Assembly: GCF_002157875.1 (NCBI RefSeq)
Contig: NZ_CP021376.1
Coordinates: forward strand, 124,001-188,000
Direction: 5' to 3'
From: Oceanisphaera avium
GTDB lineage: Bacteria; Pseudomonadota; Gammaproteobacteria; Enterobacterales; Aeromonadaceae
Length of the DNA: 64,000 bases
The translations under genes were made by a program, and so were the position numbers. This document shows positions 18,667-30,600 of the stretch, piece after piece (position 1 is the first letter of the stretch; the number at the start of each line of letters is the position of its first letter). The notes beneath the pieces are model-generated. The model saw nothing but the letters and a program-made list of their open reading frames with translations, was not told where the DNA came from and did no database searches.

Positions 18667-18782
18667 GCCACACCATATACGGAAACGAACGGGCAAAGAA
18701 CAACAGCGGAAGAGATTTTGTTATAAGACCTTACCAATAAGATTTTTTTGTACTTTCCGTGTTCTTGTGTGTATTGCGTGGC
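18667..18782. repeat. Module C inverted-repeat element, 116 bp
   Basis: The left end GCCACACCATATACGGAAAC faces the right end GTGTGTATTGCGTGGC (to 18782). The core shares AGATTTTGTTATAAGACC and TTACCAATAA with the copies at 225-339 and 12614-12717. No gene is inside. The bamA promoter must lie in or after it, in the last 130 bases before 18912. Confidence 0.72.
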
Positions 18783-18911
18783 GGATACAAGTTTTTGAGT
18801 TATCAACTAACAGTGGGTTTTGGTGAGGTGTGAAACGTAAGACTTGAGCTTTACGCTTCACTCTTTACCAGATTAAGTGTACGAAATTATTCACAAGGAT
18901 TATGTCAGACT

Positions 18912-21365
18912 ATGTCAGTGAAAAAACAGACAGCTAACCCGAGACGAGCCCAACAAACGCTCATAAGCAAAACGCTAATTGCTAGCTGCTTACTGGGCGC
19001 GAGCTTAGCAGCACAGGCACAGAGTACAGAAAGCTTTGTGGTGAAAGACATTCAAGTGAATGGTTTGCAGCGTGTCACGCTGGGTGCCACCTTGTTAAGC
19101 TTGCCAGTGCGCGTGGGGGAAGAGATGGACGCCGCCCGTACTGCTGAAGCCATTAAGAGCTTATATGCCTCGGGTAACTTTGAAGATGTGCAGTTATTGC
19201 GTGATAACGGCATTTTAGTGGTGCAAGTGGTAGAGCGCCCCACCATAGCGGGCATTAGCTTTAGTGGTAATAAAGAAATTAAAGAAGAGCAACTGCATAA
19301 AAGCTTAGAAGGGGCGGGCGTGCGCGTCGGTGAGCCGCTAGATAGAACCACTCTTAGCTCACTGGAAAAAGGCCTAGAGGATTTTTACTATGGCGTGGGT
19401 AAATACTCAGCCAAAGTAAAAGCGGTGTTAACGCCGCTGCCGCGCAACCGCGTGGATCTTAAGTTTGAGTTTGTAGAAGGGCCGGCCGCTGAAATTAAGC
19501 AAATTAATATTGTGGGTAATAAGGCGTTTAGCGAAAAGCAATTACTTAGTCAGTTGGCGCTATCAGATAGCGTGCCTTGGTGGAATTTCTTAGGCGATAA
19601 GCGCTATCAAAAGCAAAAGCTGGCCGGTGATATTGAAACCCTGGGCTCTTATTATCGCGACCGTGGCTATTTAAAAGCAGAAATCACCTCCACGCAGGTG
19701 TCGATGTCGCCAGATAAAGAGGGCGTTTATATTACGCTTAACATCAATGAAGGCGAGCGCTACACCGTATCCAATGTAAATTTACGCGGTAATTTAGTGG
19801 ATCGTCAATCTGAGCTGCAAGCCTTAATTCCCATTGAGCAAGGCGACCTTTATTCCGCTGCTGATGTCTCGCACATGGAAGAAGTGTTAGCGAAGTTTTT
19901 AGGTCGCTTTGGTTATGCCTACCCTAAAATCACTACCTTTCCGCAAGTAAATGAAGACACTAAAAAAGTAGAGTTAGTGGTCAATGTAGACCCGGGCAGC
20001 CGTGTGTATGTGCGTCGAGTTAACTTTAGCGGCAATATTATTACTAAAGATGAAGTATTACGCCGTGAAATGCGCCAAATGGAAGGTGCGAGCTTATCTA
20101 GTGAAGATATTGAACAGTCTCGTACCCGTTTAAACCGCTTAGGTTATTTTGAAAACGTGGAAGTGGAAACCCGCCGCATAGACGGTGAGTCCGATCTTGT
20201 GGACTTAGATGTTAATGTAAAAGAGCAGCCAGCAGGCTCCATTAACTTTGGCGTGGGCTTTGGTACCGACTCCGGTTTTAGTATTCAAGCCGGCCTACAG
20301 CAAGAAAACTTCTTAGGTACGGGTAATCGGGTGGGTATTAACTCACAAATGAACGATTACTCAAAAGACGTTTCGCTAGATTTTACCGATCCCTACTTTA
20401 CGGTCGATGGCGTAAGTCTAGGCGGGCGTGTTTATTATCGTAAGTTTGAAGCGCGTAACGCCAACCTTGCTGATTATGACAGTACCTTATATGGCGTGCG
20501 GGCGTTAAGTGGCTTCCCCATTAACGAAGATAACAGCTTAAACTTTAGTGTGGGTTATGAGCACAACACCTTGGGTAAGCCAAGTGCCAATAATACCTAT
20601 GATCAGTTAAATGATTTTTGGGCCTTGCACAGTGATCAGCAATCTGGCAATGATTTAAGTTTTGATACCTTTGATGTGACGGCCGGTTGGACCCGTAATA
20701 CCTTAAATAAAGGTTATTTCCCTACCGCGGGTAATCGCCAAAATCTATCACTGAAAGTAACCACCCCTGGCTCTGATTTGTTGTATTACAAGACCAGCTT
20801 TGATGATGCTCATTATTTCCCACTGGATCGTGAGCACAACTGGGTATTAGCGGGTAAGTTTCGCGCTTCCTTTGGTGATGGCTATGGCGATGCCAGTGGC
20901 GGCGACCAACGGCTACCGTTTTTTGAAAACTACTACGGCGGTGGTTTTAGTACCTTGCGTGGCTTTAAGAGCAACTCGGTAGGACCGCGCGCGGTTTATA
21001 AAAATCCAGATGGTACTTATCGCAGCGATAACAGCAGTATAGGCGGTAACGCCTTACTGGCGGCATCAGTTGAAATGATAGTGCCCACTCCCTTTGCTGG
21101 CGAAGACTTACAGCGCTCCTTGCGCACCAGTGTGTTTATGGATGTAGGTACAGTGTGGGATACCCATTACGATGGCAAGTACGGCACTGATTGCACGGGC
21201 TGTTATGACTTTGGCGATCCTGCTAACTTCCGTGCCTCGGCAGGTGTGAGCATGCAGTGGTTATCGCCACTTGGCCCCTTAGTATTCTCCCTCGCCATGC
21301 CAGTGAAAGAAGTTGAGGGCGATCGCACCGAGGTGTTTAACTTCAACATTGGTAGAACCTTCTAA
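18912..21365 (+). CDS. bamA: Outer membrane protein assembly factor BamA
   Basis: BamA is the core of the BAM machine, which inserts beta-barrel proteins into the outer membrane. The 817-aa precursor has an n-region rich in K/R, a hydrophobic segment and a likely cleavage site after AQA (residue 36). Five POTRA domains follow to about residue 425, then a 16-strand barrel with [10 protein letters not shown] at its start and the VRGF-type loop here as [12 protein letters not shown]. It ends in FNIGRTF, with the aromatic C-terminus expected of Omp85 proteins. The start region is odd: TATGTCAG is duplicated 10 bp apart (18901 and 18911), giving an out-of-frame ATG at 18902. Confidence 0.97.
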   Translation: MSVKKQTANPRRAQQTLISKTLIASCLLGASLAAQAQSTESFVVKDIQVNGLQRVTLGATLLSLPVRVGEEMDAARTAEAIKSLYASGNFEDVQLLRDNGILVVQVVERPTIAGISFSGNKEIKEEQLHKSLEGAGVRVGEPLDRTTLSSLEKGLEDFYYGVGKYSAKVKAVLTPLPRNRVDLKFEFVEGPAAEIKQINIVGNKAFSEKQLLSQLALSDSVPWWNFLGDKRYQKQKLAGDIETLGSYYRDRGYLKAEITSTQVSMSPDKEGVYITLNINEGERYTVSNVNLRGNLVDRQSELQALIPIEQGDLYSAADVSHMEEVLAKFLGRFGYAYPKITTFPQVNEDTKKVELVVNVDPGSRVYVRRVNFSGNIITKDEVLRREMRQMEGASLSSEDIEQSRTRLNRLGYFENVEVETRRIDGESDLVDLDVNVKEQPAGSINFGVGFGTDSGFSIQAGLQQENFLGTGNRVGINSQMNDYSKDVSLDFTDPYFTVDGVSLGGRVYYRKFEARNANLADYDSTLYGVRALSGFPINEDNSLNFSVGYEHNTLGKPSANNTYDQLNDFWALHSDQQSGNDLSFDTFDVTAGWTRNTLNKGYFPTAGNRQNLSLKVTTPGSDLLYYKTSFDDAHYFPLDREHNWVLAGKFRASFGDGYGDASGGDQRLPFFENYYGGGFSTLRGFKSNSVGPRAVYKNPDGTYRSDNSSIGGNALLAASVEMIVPTPFAGEDLQRSLRTSVFMDVGTVWDTHYDGKYGTDCTGCYDFGDPANFRASAGVSMQWLSPLGPLVFSLAMPVKEVEGDRTEVFNFNIGRTF

Positions 21366-21444
21366 TTTCATAAAGCGAACAGTGTGAGGCGTTACACCAC
21401 TCGTCTCACTCTTTATCTCTCACATTTACTTAAAGGAAATTGCT

Positions 21445-21945
21445 TTGAAACAAATTGTTAAAGTATTAGGCGTAGTTGCCGTTTTGTTTAGTGCGACTGC
21501 CGCTCAGGCACAAAACACTAAGCTTGCGGTCGTGGATACCGCAAAGGTTTTTCAAACAATGCCGCAGCGCGAAGCCGTAGCGAATAAGTTGAAAAATGAA
21601 TTTAGTGGTCGCGTTAAAGAAGTACAAAAAATGGAAGCCGATGGTCGCAGCTTTATTGAAAAGCAGCAAAAAGACATGGCGTTTATGAATGATCAGCAAA
21701 AGAAAGAAGCCAGTAAAAAGCTCAACGAGATGCAAAGCGCCTATGTGCAAAAGCGCAGTAAGCTTGAAGAAGATCAAGCCCGTCGTGAACATGAAGAGCG
21801 CCAAGCCATGCTTAAGCGTATTCAAGGTGCGATTGAAGAGATCACTCGCAGCCAAGGTATTGATTTAGTTATTGAGCGCGGCGCCGTGATCCACGTGGCA
21901 CCTAGCCTAGATATTACCGACCAAGTTATTAGCCGCGTGAAATAA
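21445..21945 (+). CDS. skp: Periplasmic chaperone Skp (OmpH)
   Basis: Skp is a trimeric jellyfish-like chaperone that carries unfolded outer-membrane proteins to BAM. The 166-aa precursor has a signal peptide ending in AQA (about residue 22), then KLAVVDTAKVFQTMP, a long coiled-coil rich in K, E, Q and R (about 45-120), and a return strand near DLVIERGAVIHV. The start is TTG at 21445 behind AAAGGAA. It lies 80 bp after bamA and 13 bp before lpxD. Confidence 0.93.
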   Translation: MKQIVKVLGVVAVLFSATAAQAQNTKLAVVDTAKVFQTMPQREAVANKLKNEFSGRVKEVQKMEADGRSFIEKQQKDMAFMNDQQKKEASKKLNEMQSAYVQKRSKLEEDQARREHEERQAMLKRIQGAIEEITRSQGIDLVIERGAVIHVAPSLDITDQVISRVK

Positions 21946-21958
21946 GTAGAGTTTTGTT

Positions 21959-22981
21959 ATGACGATTACCTTACAAGAGCTGGCTCGCCAGCTCGGGGCC
22001 CAGTTTAACGGCGATCCTAACGTAGTTATTCGCCGCGTGAACACCCTTGATAAAGCCGGCCCTGATGACGTGGCTTTTTTATCAGATAAACACTATCGCC
22101 ACTTATTAGCCAACACTAAAGCGGCGGCGGTGATTGTTACCGCTGCCGATCAAGCCTTATGCGCGGTGCCAAGCTTAGTGATGGACAACCCTTACCTAGG
22201 CTTTGCTTTAGCGGCGCAAGCACTCGATATCACACCGCAGCCGGCTGCGGATATTCATCCTACTGCCGTAATAGGTGACAATGTCACGCTGGGGAAAGGG
22301 GTGGCGATTGGCGCTAATGCAGTGCTTGAGTCAGGGGTGACCCTAGGCGATAACGTAGTGATAGGTGCGGGCTGCTTTATAGGTAAACAAGCCTCCCTTG
22401 GCGCGGGTACTCGCCTATGGGCCAATGTAGTTATTTATCACCAAGTGGTACTGGGTGACGATTGTTTAGTTCAAGCGGGAGCGGTGATCGGCGGCGATGG
22501 CTTTGGTTATGCCAATAATAAAGGCGAGTGGATAAAAATTCCTCAGCTAGGCACAGTGCTTATTGGCAACCGAGTGGAAATTGGTGCCGGTACTACCATT
22601 GATCGCGGCGCCTTAAGCGATACTGTGATTGCTGATAACGTGATTATCGATAATCTTTGCCAAATCGCCCATAACGTTAAGATAGGCTACGGAAGTGCCA
22701 TAGCCGGTGGTACCATAATGGCCGGTAGTCTCACTGTCGGTAAATACTGTATTATTGGCGGTGGCACCGTTATTAATGGCCACATTGAATTGTGTGACGG
22801 CGTAACCATTACTGGCATGAGTATGGTAATGCGCGGTATTAGTGAGCCTGGCGTCTATTCTTCTGGCGTGCCGCTGCAGCCAAATAAACAATGGCGTAAA
22901 ACCGCGGCTCGGGTCATGCGCATCGATGATTTGCACAAGCGAGTAAAAACGCTTGAAAAAAAATCAAACAATAAAAATTAA
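21959..22981 (+). CDS. lpxD: UDP-3-O-(3-hydroxymyristoyl)glucosamine N-acyltransferase
   Basis: LpxD adds the second acyl chain in lipid A synthesis, using hydroxyacyl-ACP. The 340-aa protein (341 in E. coli) has an N-terminal uridine-binding domain to about residue 100, then many hexapeptide repeats (I/L/V-G-x4) forming a left-handed beta-helix, with the catalytic-histidine region near [12 protein letters not shown] (residues 232-243). A charged C-terminal helix carries RVKTLEKK. It is the first lpx gene of the cluster and closely spaced with skp and fabZ. Confidence 0.96.
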   Translation: MTITLQELARQLGAQFNGDPNVVIRRVNTLDKAGPDDVAFLSDKHYRHLLANTKAAAVIVTAADQALCAVPSLVMDNPYLGFALAAQALDITPQPAADIHPTAVIGDNVTLGKGVAIGANAVLESGVTLGDNVVIGAGCFIGKQASLGAGTRLWANVVIYHQVVLGDDCLVQAGAVIGGDGFGYANNKGEWIKIPQLGTVLIGNRVEIGAGTTIDRGALSDTVIADNVIIDNLCQIAHNVKIGYGSAIAGGTIMAGSLTVGKYCIIGGGTVINGHIELCDGVTITGMSMVMRGISEPGVYSSGVPLQPNKQWRKTAARVMRIDDLHKRVKTLEKKSNNKN

Positions 22982-23004
22982 GCATCAATTGGTAGGGTTA
23001 CATT

Positions 23005-23478
23005 TTGACTAACGAACTGAACACCGAAAAAAATCAGTTAGATATCCAGGAAATTCTGGAACTCTTGCCACATCGCTACCCGTTTTTAATGGTAGACAAA
23101 GTGGACCATTATGAAATTAGCCCTGAGCGCAAAACCCTGAGAGGCATTAAGAACGTGTCTTTCAACGAGCCCATGTTCACTGGTCATTTCCCTGGTAAGC
23201 CAGTTTTTCCTGGGGTGCTTATTTTAGAAGCCATGGCGCAAGCCACCGGTATTTTGGCTTTTAAAATGGTAGGTAAGCCACAACCTGGCGAGCTTTACTA
23301 TTTCGCATCTATTGATAATGCCCGCTTTAAGCGCCCCGTGGTGCCAGGCGACCAGTTAGTATTAGACGTGGTCTATTTGAAAGAGCGTCGTGGTATTGCC
23401 AAATTTACCGGTGTGGCCACAGTAGACGGTGAAGTGGTGTGTAGCGCCGAATTAATGTGTGCCAAACGCGGAGGTTAA
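23005..23478 (+). CDS. fabZ: 3-hydroxyacyl-ACP dehydratase FabZ
   Basis: FabZ dehydrates 3-hydroxyacyl-ACP in fatty-acid elongation and competes with LpxA and LpxD for 3-hydroxymyristoyl-ACP, so its place in the lpx cluster matters for balance. The 157-aa hot-dog protein shows [14 protein letters not shown] and [20 protein letters not shown], which holds the catalytic His and Glu. The start is TTG at 23005; the first ATG in frame would lie inside the conserved core and is too late. Confidence 0.96.
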   Translation: MTNELNTEKNQLDIQEILELLPHRYPFLMVDKVDHYEISPERKTLRGIKNVSFNEPMFTGHFPGKPVFPGVLILEAMAQATGILAFKMVGKPQPGELYYFASIDNARFKRPVVPGDQLVLDVVYLKERRGIAKFTGVATVDGEVVCSAELMCAKRGG

Positions 23479-23480
23479 GT

Positions 23481-24272
23481 GTGACTAAAGCAAGTGCAAG
23501 CATTCACGAAACAGCCATCATCCACCCCAGTGCCATAATCGGCCAAGGCGTTGAAATTGGTCCTTGGACCTTGATCGGTGCCGATGTTGAGATTGGCGAC
23601 GATTGCTGGATTGGCTCTCATGTGGTGATTAAAGGGCCGACTCGCATTGGCCAGCGTAATCGCATCTTTCAATTTTGCTCGATTGGTGAAGACTGCCAAG
23701 ATAAAAAATACGCCGGAGAGTTAACTCGTCTAGAGATTGGCGATGATAATGTGATTCGTGAGTCTTGCACTTTTCACCGTGGCACCAGTCAAGACGAAAG
23801 CTTAACCCGAGTGGGTAGCCGTAATTTATTTATGGTGAACGTGCACGTCGCCCACGATTGTCGTATTGGTGATGATTGTATTTTCGCTAATAACGCTACC
23901 CTTGCCGGACATGTCCACATTGGTAGCCATGTGATTTTTGGCGGTCATGCCGCGATTCATCAATTTGGTCGAGTAGGCAGCCACGCCTTTATTGCCGGCT
24001 GTGCCGCCCTTAATAAAGATGTGCCGCCTTATGTTATGGCTGCCGGTCTGTATGCTAAGCCTTTTGGTGTGAACTCGGAGGGGCTACGTCGACGTGGATT
24101 TTCTCCTGAGGCTATTTCTGCCATTAAAAAAGCCTATAAGATTATCTTTAGAAGCGGCAAAACCGTGAGCGAAGTGATCCCAGAGCTTGAAACACTTAAT
24201 GCTGAGCAGCCAGCAGTGGGCACCATGATTGAATTTTTACAGCAAAATGAGCGCGGTATTATTCGTGCCTGA
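23481..24272 (+). CDS. lpxA: UDP-N-acetylglucosamine acyltransferase
   Basis: LpxA catalyses the first step of lipid A synthesis, moving a hydroxyacyl chain to O3 of UDP-GlcNAc. With the GTG at 23481, behind GAGG, the protein is 263 aa (262 in E. coli). A trimeric left-handed beta-helix is shown by hexapeptide repeats from [16 protein letters not shown] onward. The catalytic His is in [15 protein letters not shown], and the C-terminal helices begin at [12 protein letters not shown]. It starts 2 bp after the fabZ stop, and its stop overlaps the probable lpxB start. Confidence 0.96.
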   Translation: MTKASASIHETAIIHPSAIIGQGVEIGPWTLIGADVEIGDDCWIGSHVVIKGPTRIGQRNRIFQFCSIGEDCQDKKYAGELTRLEIGDDNVIRESCTFHRGTSQDESLTRVGSRNLFMVNVHVAHDCRIGDDCIFANNATLAGHVHIGSHVIFGGHAAIHQFGRVGSHAFIAGCAALNKDVPPYVMAAGLYAKPFGVNSEGLRRRGFSPEAISAIKKAYKIIFRSGKTVSEVIPELETLNAEQPAVGTMIEFLQQNERGIIRA

Positions 24273-25464
24273 GCAAAATAACGGCTCGTTAACGTCTGCC
24301 GCCAAAGTATTGCGCATTGGCTTAGTGGCCGGTGAAGTATCAGGCGATACTTTAGGTGCTGGGCTTATTCGCGAACTGCGCACCCGTTATCCCAACGCTA
24401 TTTTTGAGGGCATTGCTGGCCCGCAAATGGTGAATGAGGGCTGTAAAGCCCTTTTTGATATGGAAGCGCTGGCGGTGATGGGCTTAGTAGAAGTACTCGG
24501 TCGGCTGCCACAAATTTTATCCATTAGAAGACAGATTACCCGCCATTTTTTGGCAAATCCGCCGGATGTGTTTGTGGGTATTGATGCACCTGATTTTAAT
24601 ATTGACCTTGAACTTAAGCTACGTAACGCTGGTATTCCTACTGTGCATTATGTTAGCCCCTCAGTATGGGCGTGGCGACAAAATCGCATTCATAAAATAA
24701 AGCGCGCTACCGACATGGTGCTGGCTTTCTTGCCGTTTGAAAAAGCCTTTTACGATAGATTTGATGCACCCTGTCGCTTTATTGGGCACACTCTTGCCGA
24801 TCAAATGCCCTTGGTGCCCGACACTCAAGCGGCGCGCGCCCGCTTAGGCTTAAAAGCACAAGGGCGCTATTTAGCGTTGTTGCCAGGCAGTCGCTTTGCT
24901 GAGGTCAATTTACTTACCCCTGTCTACTTACAAGCCTGCCAGCAACTTAAAGTCCGCTTTCCTGAGCTTGAATTTATTGTGCCTTTAGTCAGTGCTAAAC
25001 GCCGCGCCGAGTTTTTAGCCATTAAAGAAAAGGTGGCGCCCAGCTTAGAGGTTATTTTAATTGAAGGGCGAGGGCGCGAGGTGATGACGGCGGCCGATAT
25101 TATTTTGCTCGCCTCTGGCACTGCCACCCTTGAGGCGATGTTGGCCAAAAAACCCATGGTCGTAGGTTATAAATTTAAACCGCTAAGCTATTGGTTAGCC
25201 AATAAGCTAGTTCACACCGCTTATGCTTCTTTACCTAATTTATTAGCCGAGCATATGTTAGTGCCAGAGCTTATCCAGCAAGCCTGTACCGCTGATAATA
25301 TTGTGAATGAGCTCACTAAATTGCTAAATAATGATCCTCAGCCTTTAATCGCTAAATTTACTGAGTTACATAGAAAAATCCGCTGTAATGCCGATGAGCA
25401 AGCGGCATTAGCGGTATTAGAATTAGCTAAGCTTCCCTCTTCTTTATGTTCTGCAGTTAAGTAA
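24265..25464 (+). CDS. lpxB: Lipid-A-disaccharide synthase
   Basis: LpxB (GT19) joins UDP-diacylglucosamine and lipid X into the lipid A disaccharide at the inner membrane. Signatures are [53 protein letters not shown] and [10 protein letters not shown]. The start is uncertain. I prefer GTG at 24265, which overlaps the lpxA stop by 8 bases and gives 399 aa. ATG at 24247 or 24229 are alternatives deeper inside lpxA. The stop overlaps the rnhB ATG by one base. Confidence 0.93.
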   Translation: MPEQNNGSLTSAAKVLRIGLVAGEVSGDTLGAGLIRELRTRYPNAIFEGIAGPQMVNEGCKALFDMEALAVMGLVEVLGRLPQILSIRRQITRHFLANPPDVFVGIDAPDFNIDLELKLRNAGIPTVHYVSPSVWAWRQNRIHKIKRATDMVLAFLPFEKAFYDRFDAPCRFIGHTLADQMPLVPDTQAARARLGLKAQGRYLALLPGSRFAEVNLLTPVYLQACQQLKVRFPELEFIVPLVSAKRRAEFLAIKEKVAPSLEVILIEGRGREVMTAADIILLASGTATLEAMLAKKPMVVGYKFKPLSYWLANKLVHTAYASLPNLLAEHMLVPELIQQACTADNIVNELTKLLNNDPQPLIAKFTELHRKIRCNADEQAALAVLELAKLPSSLCSAVK

Positions 25465-26075
25465 TGTTAGAGATTGTCTATCCTACAGGCGTGATAGTCG
25501 CGGGCGTGGATGAAGTGGGTCGCGGCCCTTTAGTGGGCGATGTGGTGACGGCTGCGGTGATCCTTGACCCTGCTCGCCCCATTATTGGCTTAAATGACTC
25601 TAAAGCCCTCAGCGATAACAAGCGCCAGCGCTTAGCCCCCCTTATTCGCGAGCAAGCGCTAGCTTGGGCCATTGGCCGTTGCAGCCCCGCAGAAATCGAT
25701 GAACTTAATATCTTACACGCCACTATGCTGGCCATGAGCCGTGCCGTGTCGGCATTAAGTATGCAACCGGGCTTTGTCTTTATTGATGGTAATCGTTGTC
25801 CTAACTTAGCCATGCCTTGTCAGGCGGTAGTGAAAGGAGATAGTCGGGTGGCAGAAATTAGTGCGGCCTCCATTTTGGCCAAAGTCGTGCGCGACCAAGA
25901 CATGATAGCGCTGGATGCCCGTTATCCTGAATACGGCTTTGCCAAACATAAAGGCTACCCGACTAAAGCCCATTTAGCAGCATTAGCAGAGCATGGCGTG
26001 CTCAAGGAATATCGTCATAGCTTTAAACCGGTCGCCAGCGCATTAGCGTTAACTGGCGGAGTGATACGTTCATGA
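25464..26075 (+). CDS. rnhB: Ribonuclease HII
   Basis: RNase HII cuts RNA in RNA-DNA hybrids and single ribonucleotides in DNA. The 203-aa protein has the family core [16 protein letters not shown] (catalytic D16, E17), a further acidic residue in FIDGNRCP, and the [20 protein letters not shown] motif. It is linked to lpxB by a TAATG overlap and to dnaE by a four-base ATGA overlap, so it sits inside one coupled unit. Confidence 0.96.
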   Translation: MLEIVYPTGVIVAGVDEVGRGPLVGDVVTAAVILDPARPIIGLNDSKALSDNKRQRLAPLIREQALAWAIGRCSPAEIDELNILHATMLAMSRAVSALSMQPGFVFIDGNRCPNLAMPCQAVVKGDSRVAEISAASILAKVVRDQDMIALDARYPEYGFAKHKGYPTKAHLAALAEHGVLKEYRHSFKPVASALALTGGVIRS

Positions 26076-29000
26076 GTGAGGAAAGCTCCTTGCTAAAGCC
26101 ATCAGCTGCGCCCGTTTCTTTTGTGCACCTTAGGGTACATTCTGATTTTTCTATGGTCGATGGCGTGGCAAAAATTGCCCCTATTAACCAACGCGCCCAA
26201 GCGTTGGGCTATCCTGCCATTGCGCTCACCGATCAAATGAATATGTGTGGGCTAGTGCGCTTTTATGGTGATAGCCACCGTAAAGGCCTTAAGCCCATTA
26301 TTGGCGTGGATATTTGGCTACAAAGCGAGGAGCTAGGTGAGCAAATTTTTCGCTTAACCTTGCTGGCCATGAATAATACCGGCTATCAAAACATTACCCG
26401 TATTATTTCAGCCGCTTTTGAACGTGGTCATATTCAGCATAAGCCGGTAGTGGATAAAGCGTGGCTGGCACAATATAACGAAGGGGTCATTGTCCTTTCT
26501 GGCGCTCGTGAAGGCGATGTAGGCAGCAGCTTGCTAAAAGGCAATGAGGCGCTTGCACTAGAGTGTCTTGCTTTTTATCAGCGCTATTTTAAAGACCGAT
26601 TTTATCTAGAATTACAGCGCACTCAGCGTAGCGATGAAGAAACTTATCTGCACCTGGCCGTTGCGCTTGCCAGCGAAGCTAACTTACCGGTGGTGGCCAC
26701 TAATGAAGTGGTGTTTCTTGATAAAAGTGACTTTGACGCCCATGAAATACGGGTCGCTATTCATGATGGCTTTACATTAGATGATAAACGCCGCCCTCGA
26801 CACTATAGCGCCGAGCAATATCTAAAAAGCCCCAGTGAGATGGCGGCACTGTTTGCCGACATTCCTGAGGCACTGGCTAATAGCGTAGAAATTGCTAAGC
26901 GCTGTAATGTGACGGTGCGCTTGGGCGAGTATTTCTTACCGGATTTTCCTACCGGTGAGATGAGCATTGAAGATTATTTAGTGAAATGCTCTGAGCAAGG
27001 TTTAGAAGAGCGGCTTAATTTTTTATTTCCCGATAATGCGGTGCGCGAGGCTAAACGCGGCGAATATGACGCACGTTTAAAAATTGAGCTTGATGTAATT
27101 AACCAAATGGGCTTTCCCGGTTATTTCTTGATTGTCATGGAGTTTATCCAGTGGTCAAAAGATAACGGTATCCCGGTGGGGCCAGGGCGTGGCTCAGGTG
27201 CCGGCTCTTTAGTAGCTTATGCCTTAAAGATCACCGATCTTGACCCTCTGGAATTTGACTTATTATTTGAGCGCTTCTTAAACCCAGAGCGAGTGTCGAT
27301 GCCGGACTTCGACATCGACTTTTGCATGGACAGGCGTGATGAGGTGATCGATCACGTAGCCGAGCTCTATGGTCGTGATGCCGTTAGCCAAATTATTACC
27401 TTTGGTACTATGGCCGCTAAAGCGGTGATCCGCGATGTGGGGCGGGTGCTGGGTCATCCTTATGGCTTTGTGGAGCGGATCTCAAAGTTGATCCCCGCCG
27501 ATCCTGGCATGACGCTCACTAAGGCGTTTGAAGTTGAGCCCAAACTGAATGAGATCTATGAGCAAGATGAAGAAGTAAAAGCGCTCATTGATATGGCGCG
27601 CCGCCTAGAGGGCACCATACGCAACGCCGGCAAACACGCAGGTGGAGTGGTGATAGCGCCGACCCGCATTACCGACTTTGCTCCTTTGTATTGTGATGAG
27701 CATGGTCAAAACCCGGTCACCCAATTTGATAAAGACGATGTGGAGTCAGCCGGCTTAGTTAAGTTTGACTTCTTAGGGCTGCGAACCCTGACCATCATCG
27801 ATTGGGCCTTAGCGATGATTAATCCTAAGCTCGAGGCTCAAGGTAAAGCACCCGTCGATATCGCTGCCATCCCCATGGACGATCCTGCTTGTTTTAAAGT
27901 ATTAAAGCGCCATGAAACCACGGCCGTGTTCCAGCTAGAGTCGCGGGGCATGAAAGACCTGGTTAAGCGCCTACAACCCGACTGCTTTGAAGATATGATT
28001 GCGCTGGTGGCGCTGTTTCGCCCAGGTCCGCTGCAATCGGGCATGGTAGATAACTTTATTGATCGTAAACACGGTCGCGAAGCCGTGTCTTATCCGGATG
28101 CAACTTGGCAGCACGAGTCACTTAAAGCCACGCTTGAGCCTACCTACGGCATTATTTTGTATCAAGAGCAGGTGATGCAAATTGCCCAAGTCTTGGCGGG
28201 TTACTCTTTAGGCGGTGCAGACTTATTACGCCGCGCCATGGGTAAGAAAAAACCGGAAGAAATGGCTAAGCAGCGTGCGGGCTTTGAAGCCGGTGCTATT
28301 GCTAATGGCATTGATGGCGAGCTGGCGGTTAAAATTTTCGACTTAGTTGAAAAGTTTGCCGGCTATGGCTTTAACAAGTCACACTCTGCCGCCTATGCCT
28401 TAGTGTCTTATCAAACGTTGTGGCTAAAAACCCATTATCCGGCGGAGTTTATGGCAGCGGTGATGACCGCTGATATGGATAATACCGATAAAGTGGTGAC
28501 GCAAGTTGATGAATGTCAGCGCATGGGTTTAACCTTGCTGCCGCCCGATGTCAATTCGGGTCGCTATCGCTTTACGGTGAATGAGCAAGGCGCCATCGTT
28601 TATGGCATAGGGGCGATTAAAGGCGTGGGCGAGGGCCCCATTGACTCAATTTTAGCGGCGCGTGAAGCAGGGCCCTTTCGTGACTTATTTGATTTTTGTA
28701 ATAGGGTCGACTTAAAAAAGCTCAATAAACGGGTGATGGAAAAACTAGTGCTCTCGGGCGCTATGGATCAACTGGGTCCGCACCGCGCTTCATTAATGGC
28801 CACCTTGCCAGAAGCCATGAAGGCCGCCGAGCAGCATGCGAAAGCCGAGGCACTTGGACAAAGTGATATGTTTGGCGTGCTGGTAGAAGAAGCCCATACT
28901 AAACACGCTTTTGTGGATGTCGCACCTTGGCCAGATAAAACTTGGCTCGATGGCGAGCGGGATACGCTTGGCTTATATTTAACGGGCCATCCCATTAATC

Positions 29001-29578
29001 AATATGCCAAAGAGTTACGTCGCTACACCACTGGGCGCTTATGTGACTTACAAGCTACCAGTCGTGATAAAACCACCACCGCCGCCGGCCTTGTTATTGC
29101 CGCGCGAGTCATGACCACTAAGCGTGGTAATCGGATGGGCATTTTAACGTTGGATGATAAATCGGCTCGATTAGACGTTACTTTGTTCTCTGAAGCACTT
29201 GAGCGCTATGAGTCTTTGCTAGAAAAGGATAAAATCCTCGTTATTAGCGGCCAAGTGAGTTTTGATGACTTTAATGGCGGCCTTAAAATGTCGGCACGAG
29301 AAGTGCTGCAAATGAGTGAAGCGCGCGAGCGTTTTGCGCGTGGCTTAGCACTCACGATTAATCACCGACAAATTGATAACCAATTTTTCAGTCAATTACT
29401 GGACATACTCAACCCTGTGCGGGGCGGTGTGTGTCCGGTACGAGTTACTTATTATCGACCTGGAGCACGAGCGCAATTAATGCTTGGCACCGAGTGGCGG
29501 GTCACTCCCACCGACGAGATGTTAACATCATTGAAGCAGCTAGTAGGTCCGGAACAAGTCGAACTACTTTTTGAATAG
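26072..29578 (+). CDS. dnaE: DNA polymerase III subunit alpha
   Basis: DnaE is the replicative polymerase catalytic subunit. The 1168-aa protein has an N-terminal PHP domain starting at [15 protein letters not shown], the polymerase core with PDFDIDF (residues 411-417, two of the three catalytic aspartates), [16 protein letters not shown], a helix-hairpin-helix region near residues 830-900, an OB fold near 1000 and a C-terminal tau-binding part. Length and order are typical of DnaE1 (1160 in E. coli). It overlaps rnhB by 4 bases, and accA follows after 8 bases. Confidence 0.98.
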   Translation: MSEESSLLKPSAAPVSFVHLRVHSDFSMVDGVAKIAPINQRAQALGYPAIALTDQMNMCGLVRFYGDSHRKGLKPIIGVDIWLQSEELGEQIFRLTLLAMNNTGYQNITRIISAAFERGHIQHKPVVDKAWLAQYNEGVIVLSGAREGDVGSSLLKGNEALALECLAFYQRYFKDRFYLELQRTQRSDEETYLHLAVALASEANLPVVATNEVVFLDKSDFDAHEIRVAIHDGFTLDDKRRPRHYSAEQYLKSPSEMAALFADIPEALANSVEIAKRCNVTVRLGEYFLPDFPTGEMSIEDYLVKCSEQGLEERLNFLFPDNAVREAKRGEYDARLKIELDVINQMGFPGYFLIVMEFIQWSKDNGIPVGPGRGSGAGSLVAYALKITDLDPLEFDLLFERFLNPERVSMPDFDIDFCMDRRDEVIDHVAELYGRDAVSQIITFGTMAAKAVIRDVGRVLGHPYGFVERISKLIPADPGMTLTKAFEVEPKLNEIYEQDEEVKALIDMARRLEGTIRNAGKHAGGVVIAPTRITDFAPLYCDEHGQNPVTQFDKDDVESAGLVKFDFLGLRTLTIIDWALAMINPKLEAQGKAPVDIAAIPMDDPACFKVLKRHETTAVFQLESRGMKDLVKRLQPDCFEDMIALVALFRPGPLQSGMVDNFIDRKHGREAVSYPDATWQHESLKATLEPTYGIILYQEQVMQIAQVLAGYSLGGADLLRRAMGKKKPEEMAKQRAGFEAGAIANGIDGELAVKIFDLVEKFAGYGFNKSHSAAYALVSYQTLWLKTHYPAEFMAAVMTADMDNTDKVVTQVDECQRMGLTLLPPDVNSGRYRFTVNEQGAIVYGIGAIKGVGEGPIDSILAAREAGPFRDLFDFCNRVDLKKLNKRVMEKLVLSGAMDQLGPHRASLMATLPEAMKAAEQHAKAEALGQSDMFGVLVEEAHTKHAFVDVAPWPDKTWLDGERDTLGLYLTGHPINQYAKELRRYTTGRLCDLQATSRDKTTTAAGLVIAARVMTTKRGNRMGILTLDDKSARLDVTLFSEALERYESLLEKDKILVISGQVSFDDFNGGLKMSAREVLQMSEARERFARGLALTINHRQIDNQFFSQLLDILNPVRGGVCPVRVTYYRPGARAQLMLGTEWRVTPTDEMLTSLKQLVGPEQVELLFE

Positions 29579-29586
29579 AGGGTTTT

Positions 29587-30537
29587 ATGAACCAGCATTT
29601 TTTGGATTTTGAACAGCCGATAGCCGAGCTGCAAGCTCAGATTGAAGAGTTGCGTCATGTCAATGAAGGCGATGCCGTAGATCTGGACGAAGAAGTTAAC
29701 CGCTTAGAAGCGAAGCGCGTTGAACTGACCAAAAAAGTGTTTAGCAATTTAGGCCCTTGGCAAGTGTCCCAGTTGGCGCGCCATCCTGCGCGGCCTCATA
29801 CGCTGGATTATTTTGAACACATTTTTGATGAGTTTGATGAATTAGCCGGTGATCGTGCTTATGCCGATGATAAAGCCATGGTGGGCGGTATTGCGCGCAT
29901 TGATGGTCGTCCTGTTATGGTGATTGGCCAGCAAAAAGGCCGAGAAACCAAAGAAAAAATCCGCCGCAACTTTGGTATGCCTCGCCCAGAAGGCTACCGC
30001 AAGGCCTTGCGCCTAATGGAAATGGCCGAGCGCTTTAATATGCCTATTCTCACTTTTATTGACACGCCCGGCGCCTATCCAGGGGTAGGCGCAGAAGAGC
30101 GCGGCCAAAGTGAAGCCATTGCCCGTAACTTAAAGGTGATGTCGGGCTTAAAAGTGCCCATTATCTGCACTGTGATAGGTGAGGGTGGCTCAGGTGGCGC
30201 GCTAGCTATTGGGGTGGGTGATCGCGTTAACATGTTGCAATACTCAACCTACTCAGTTATTTCTCCAGAAGGCTGTGCGTCTATCTTATGGAAAAGCGCT
30301 GAAAAAGCCTCGCTTGCGGCCGAAGCCATGGGGATTACCGCCCAGCGTATTCATGAGCTAAAACTCATTGATAATATAGTAGAAGAGCCGGTGGGCGGCG
30401 CGCACGGTAACCCAGCGCTCGCTGCTCAGTCTTTAAAATCGCGTCTACTTGCTGATTTAGCTGAGCTTGACAGCCTAGACCAAGAGACATTACTCGAGCA
30501 ACGCTATCAGCGGTTGATGAGTTACGGTTATTGCTAA
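29587..30537 (+). CDS. accA: Acetyl-CoA carboxylase carboxyltransferase subunit alpha
   Basis: AccA, with AccD, transfers the carboxyl group from biotin to acetyl-CoA, committing carbon to fatty acids. The 316-aa protein (319 in E. coli) has the usual N-terminal helices, [37 protein letters not shown] and the oxyanion-hole region [15 protein letters not shown]. It is the last gene of the block; a strong terminator follows 30 bases later. Confidence 0.97.
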   Translation: MNQHFLDFEQPIAELQAQIEELRHVNEGDAVDLDEEVNRLEAKRVELTKKVFSNLGPWQVSQLARHPARPHTLDYFEHIFDEFDELAGDRAYADDKAMVGGIARIDGRPVMVIGQQKGRETKEKIRRNFGMPRPEGYRKALRLMEMAERFNMPILTFIDTPGAYPGVGAEERGQSEAIARNLKVMSGLKVPIICTVIGEGGSGGALAIGVGDRVNMLQYSTYSVISPEGCASILWKSAEKASLAAEAMGITAQRIHELKLIDNIVEEPVGGAHGNPALAAQSLKSRLLADLAELDSLDQETLLEQRYQRLMSYGYC

Positions 30538-30567
30538 TTTGTAATTATTACTATTAAGATTTCCCAT

Positions 30568-30600
30568 AAAAGCACCCAGCTTAGCGGCTGGGTGCTTTTT
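30568..30600 (+). terminator. accA terminator
   Basis: AAAAGCACCCAGC (from 30568) and GCTGGGTGCTTTT (30587-30599) form a near-perfect stem with loop TTAGCG and a T run. It closes the rpsB-accA block. Confidence 0.95.

Noticed and set aside
18620..18826. 68-codon plus-strand frame before bamA
   Set aside because: It reads through module A and the module C copy at 18667-18782.
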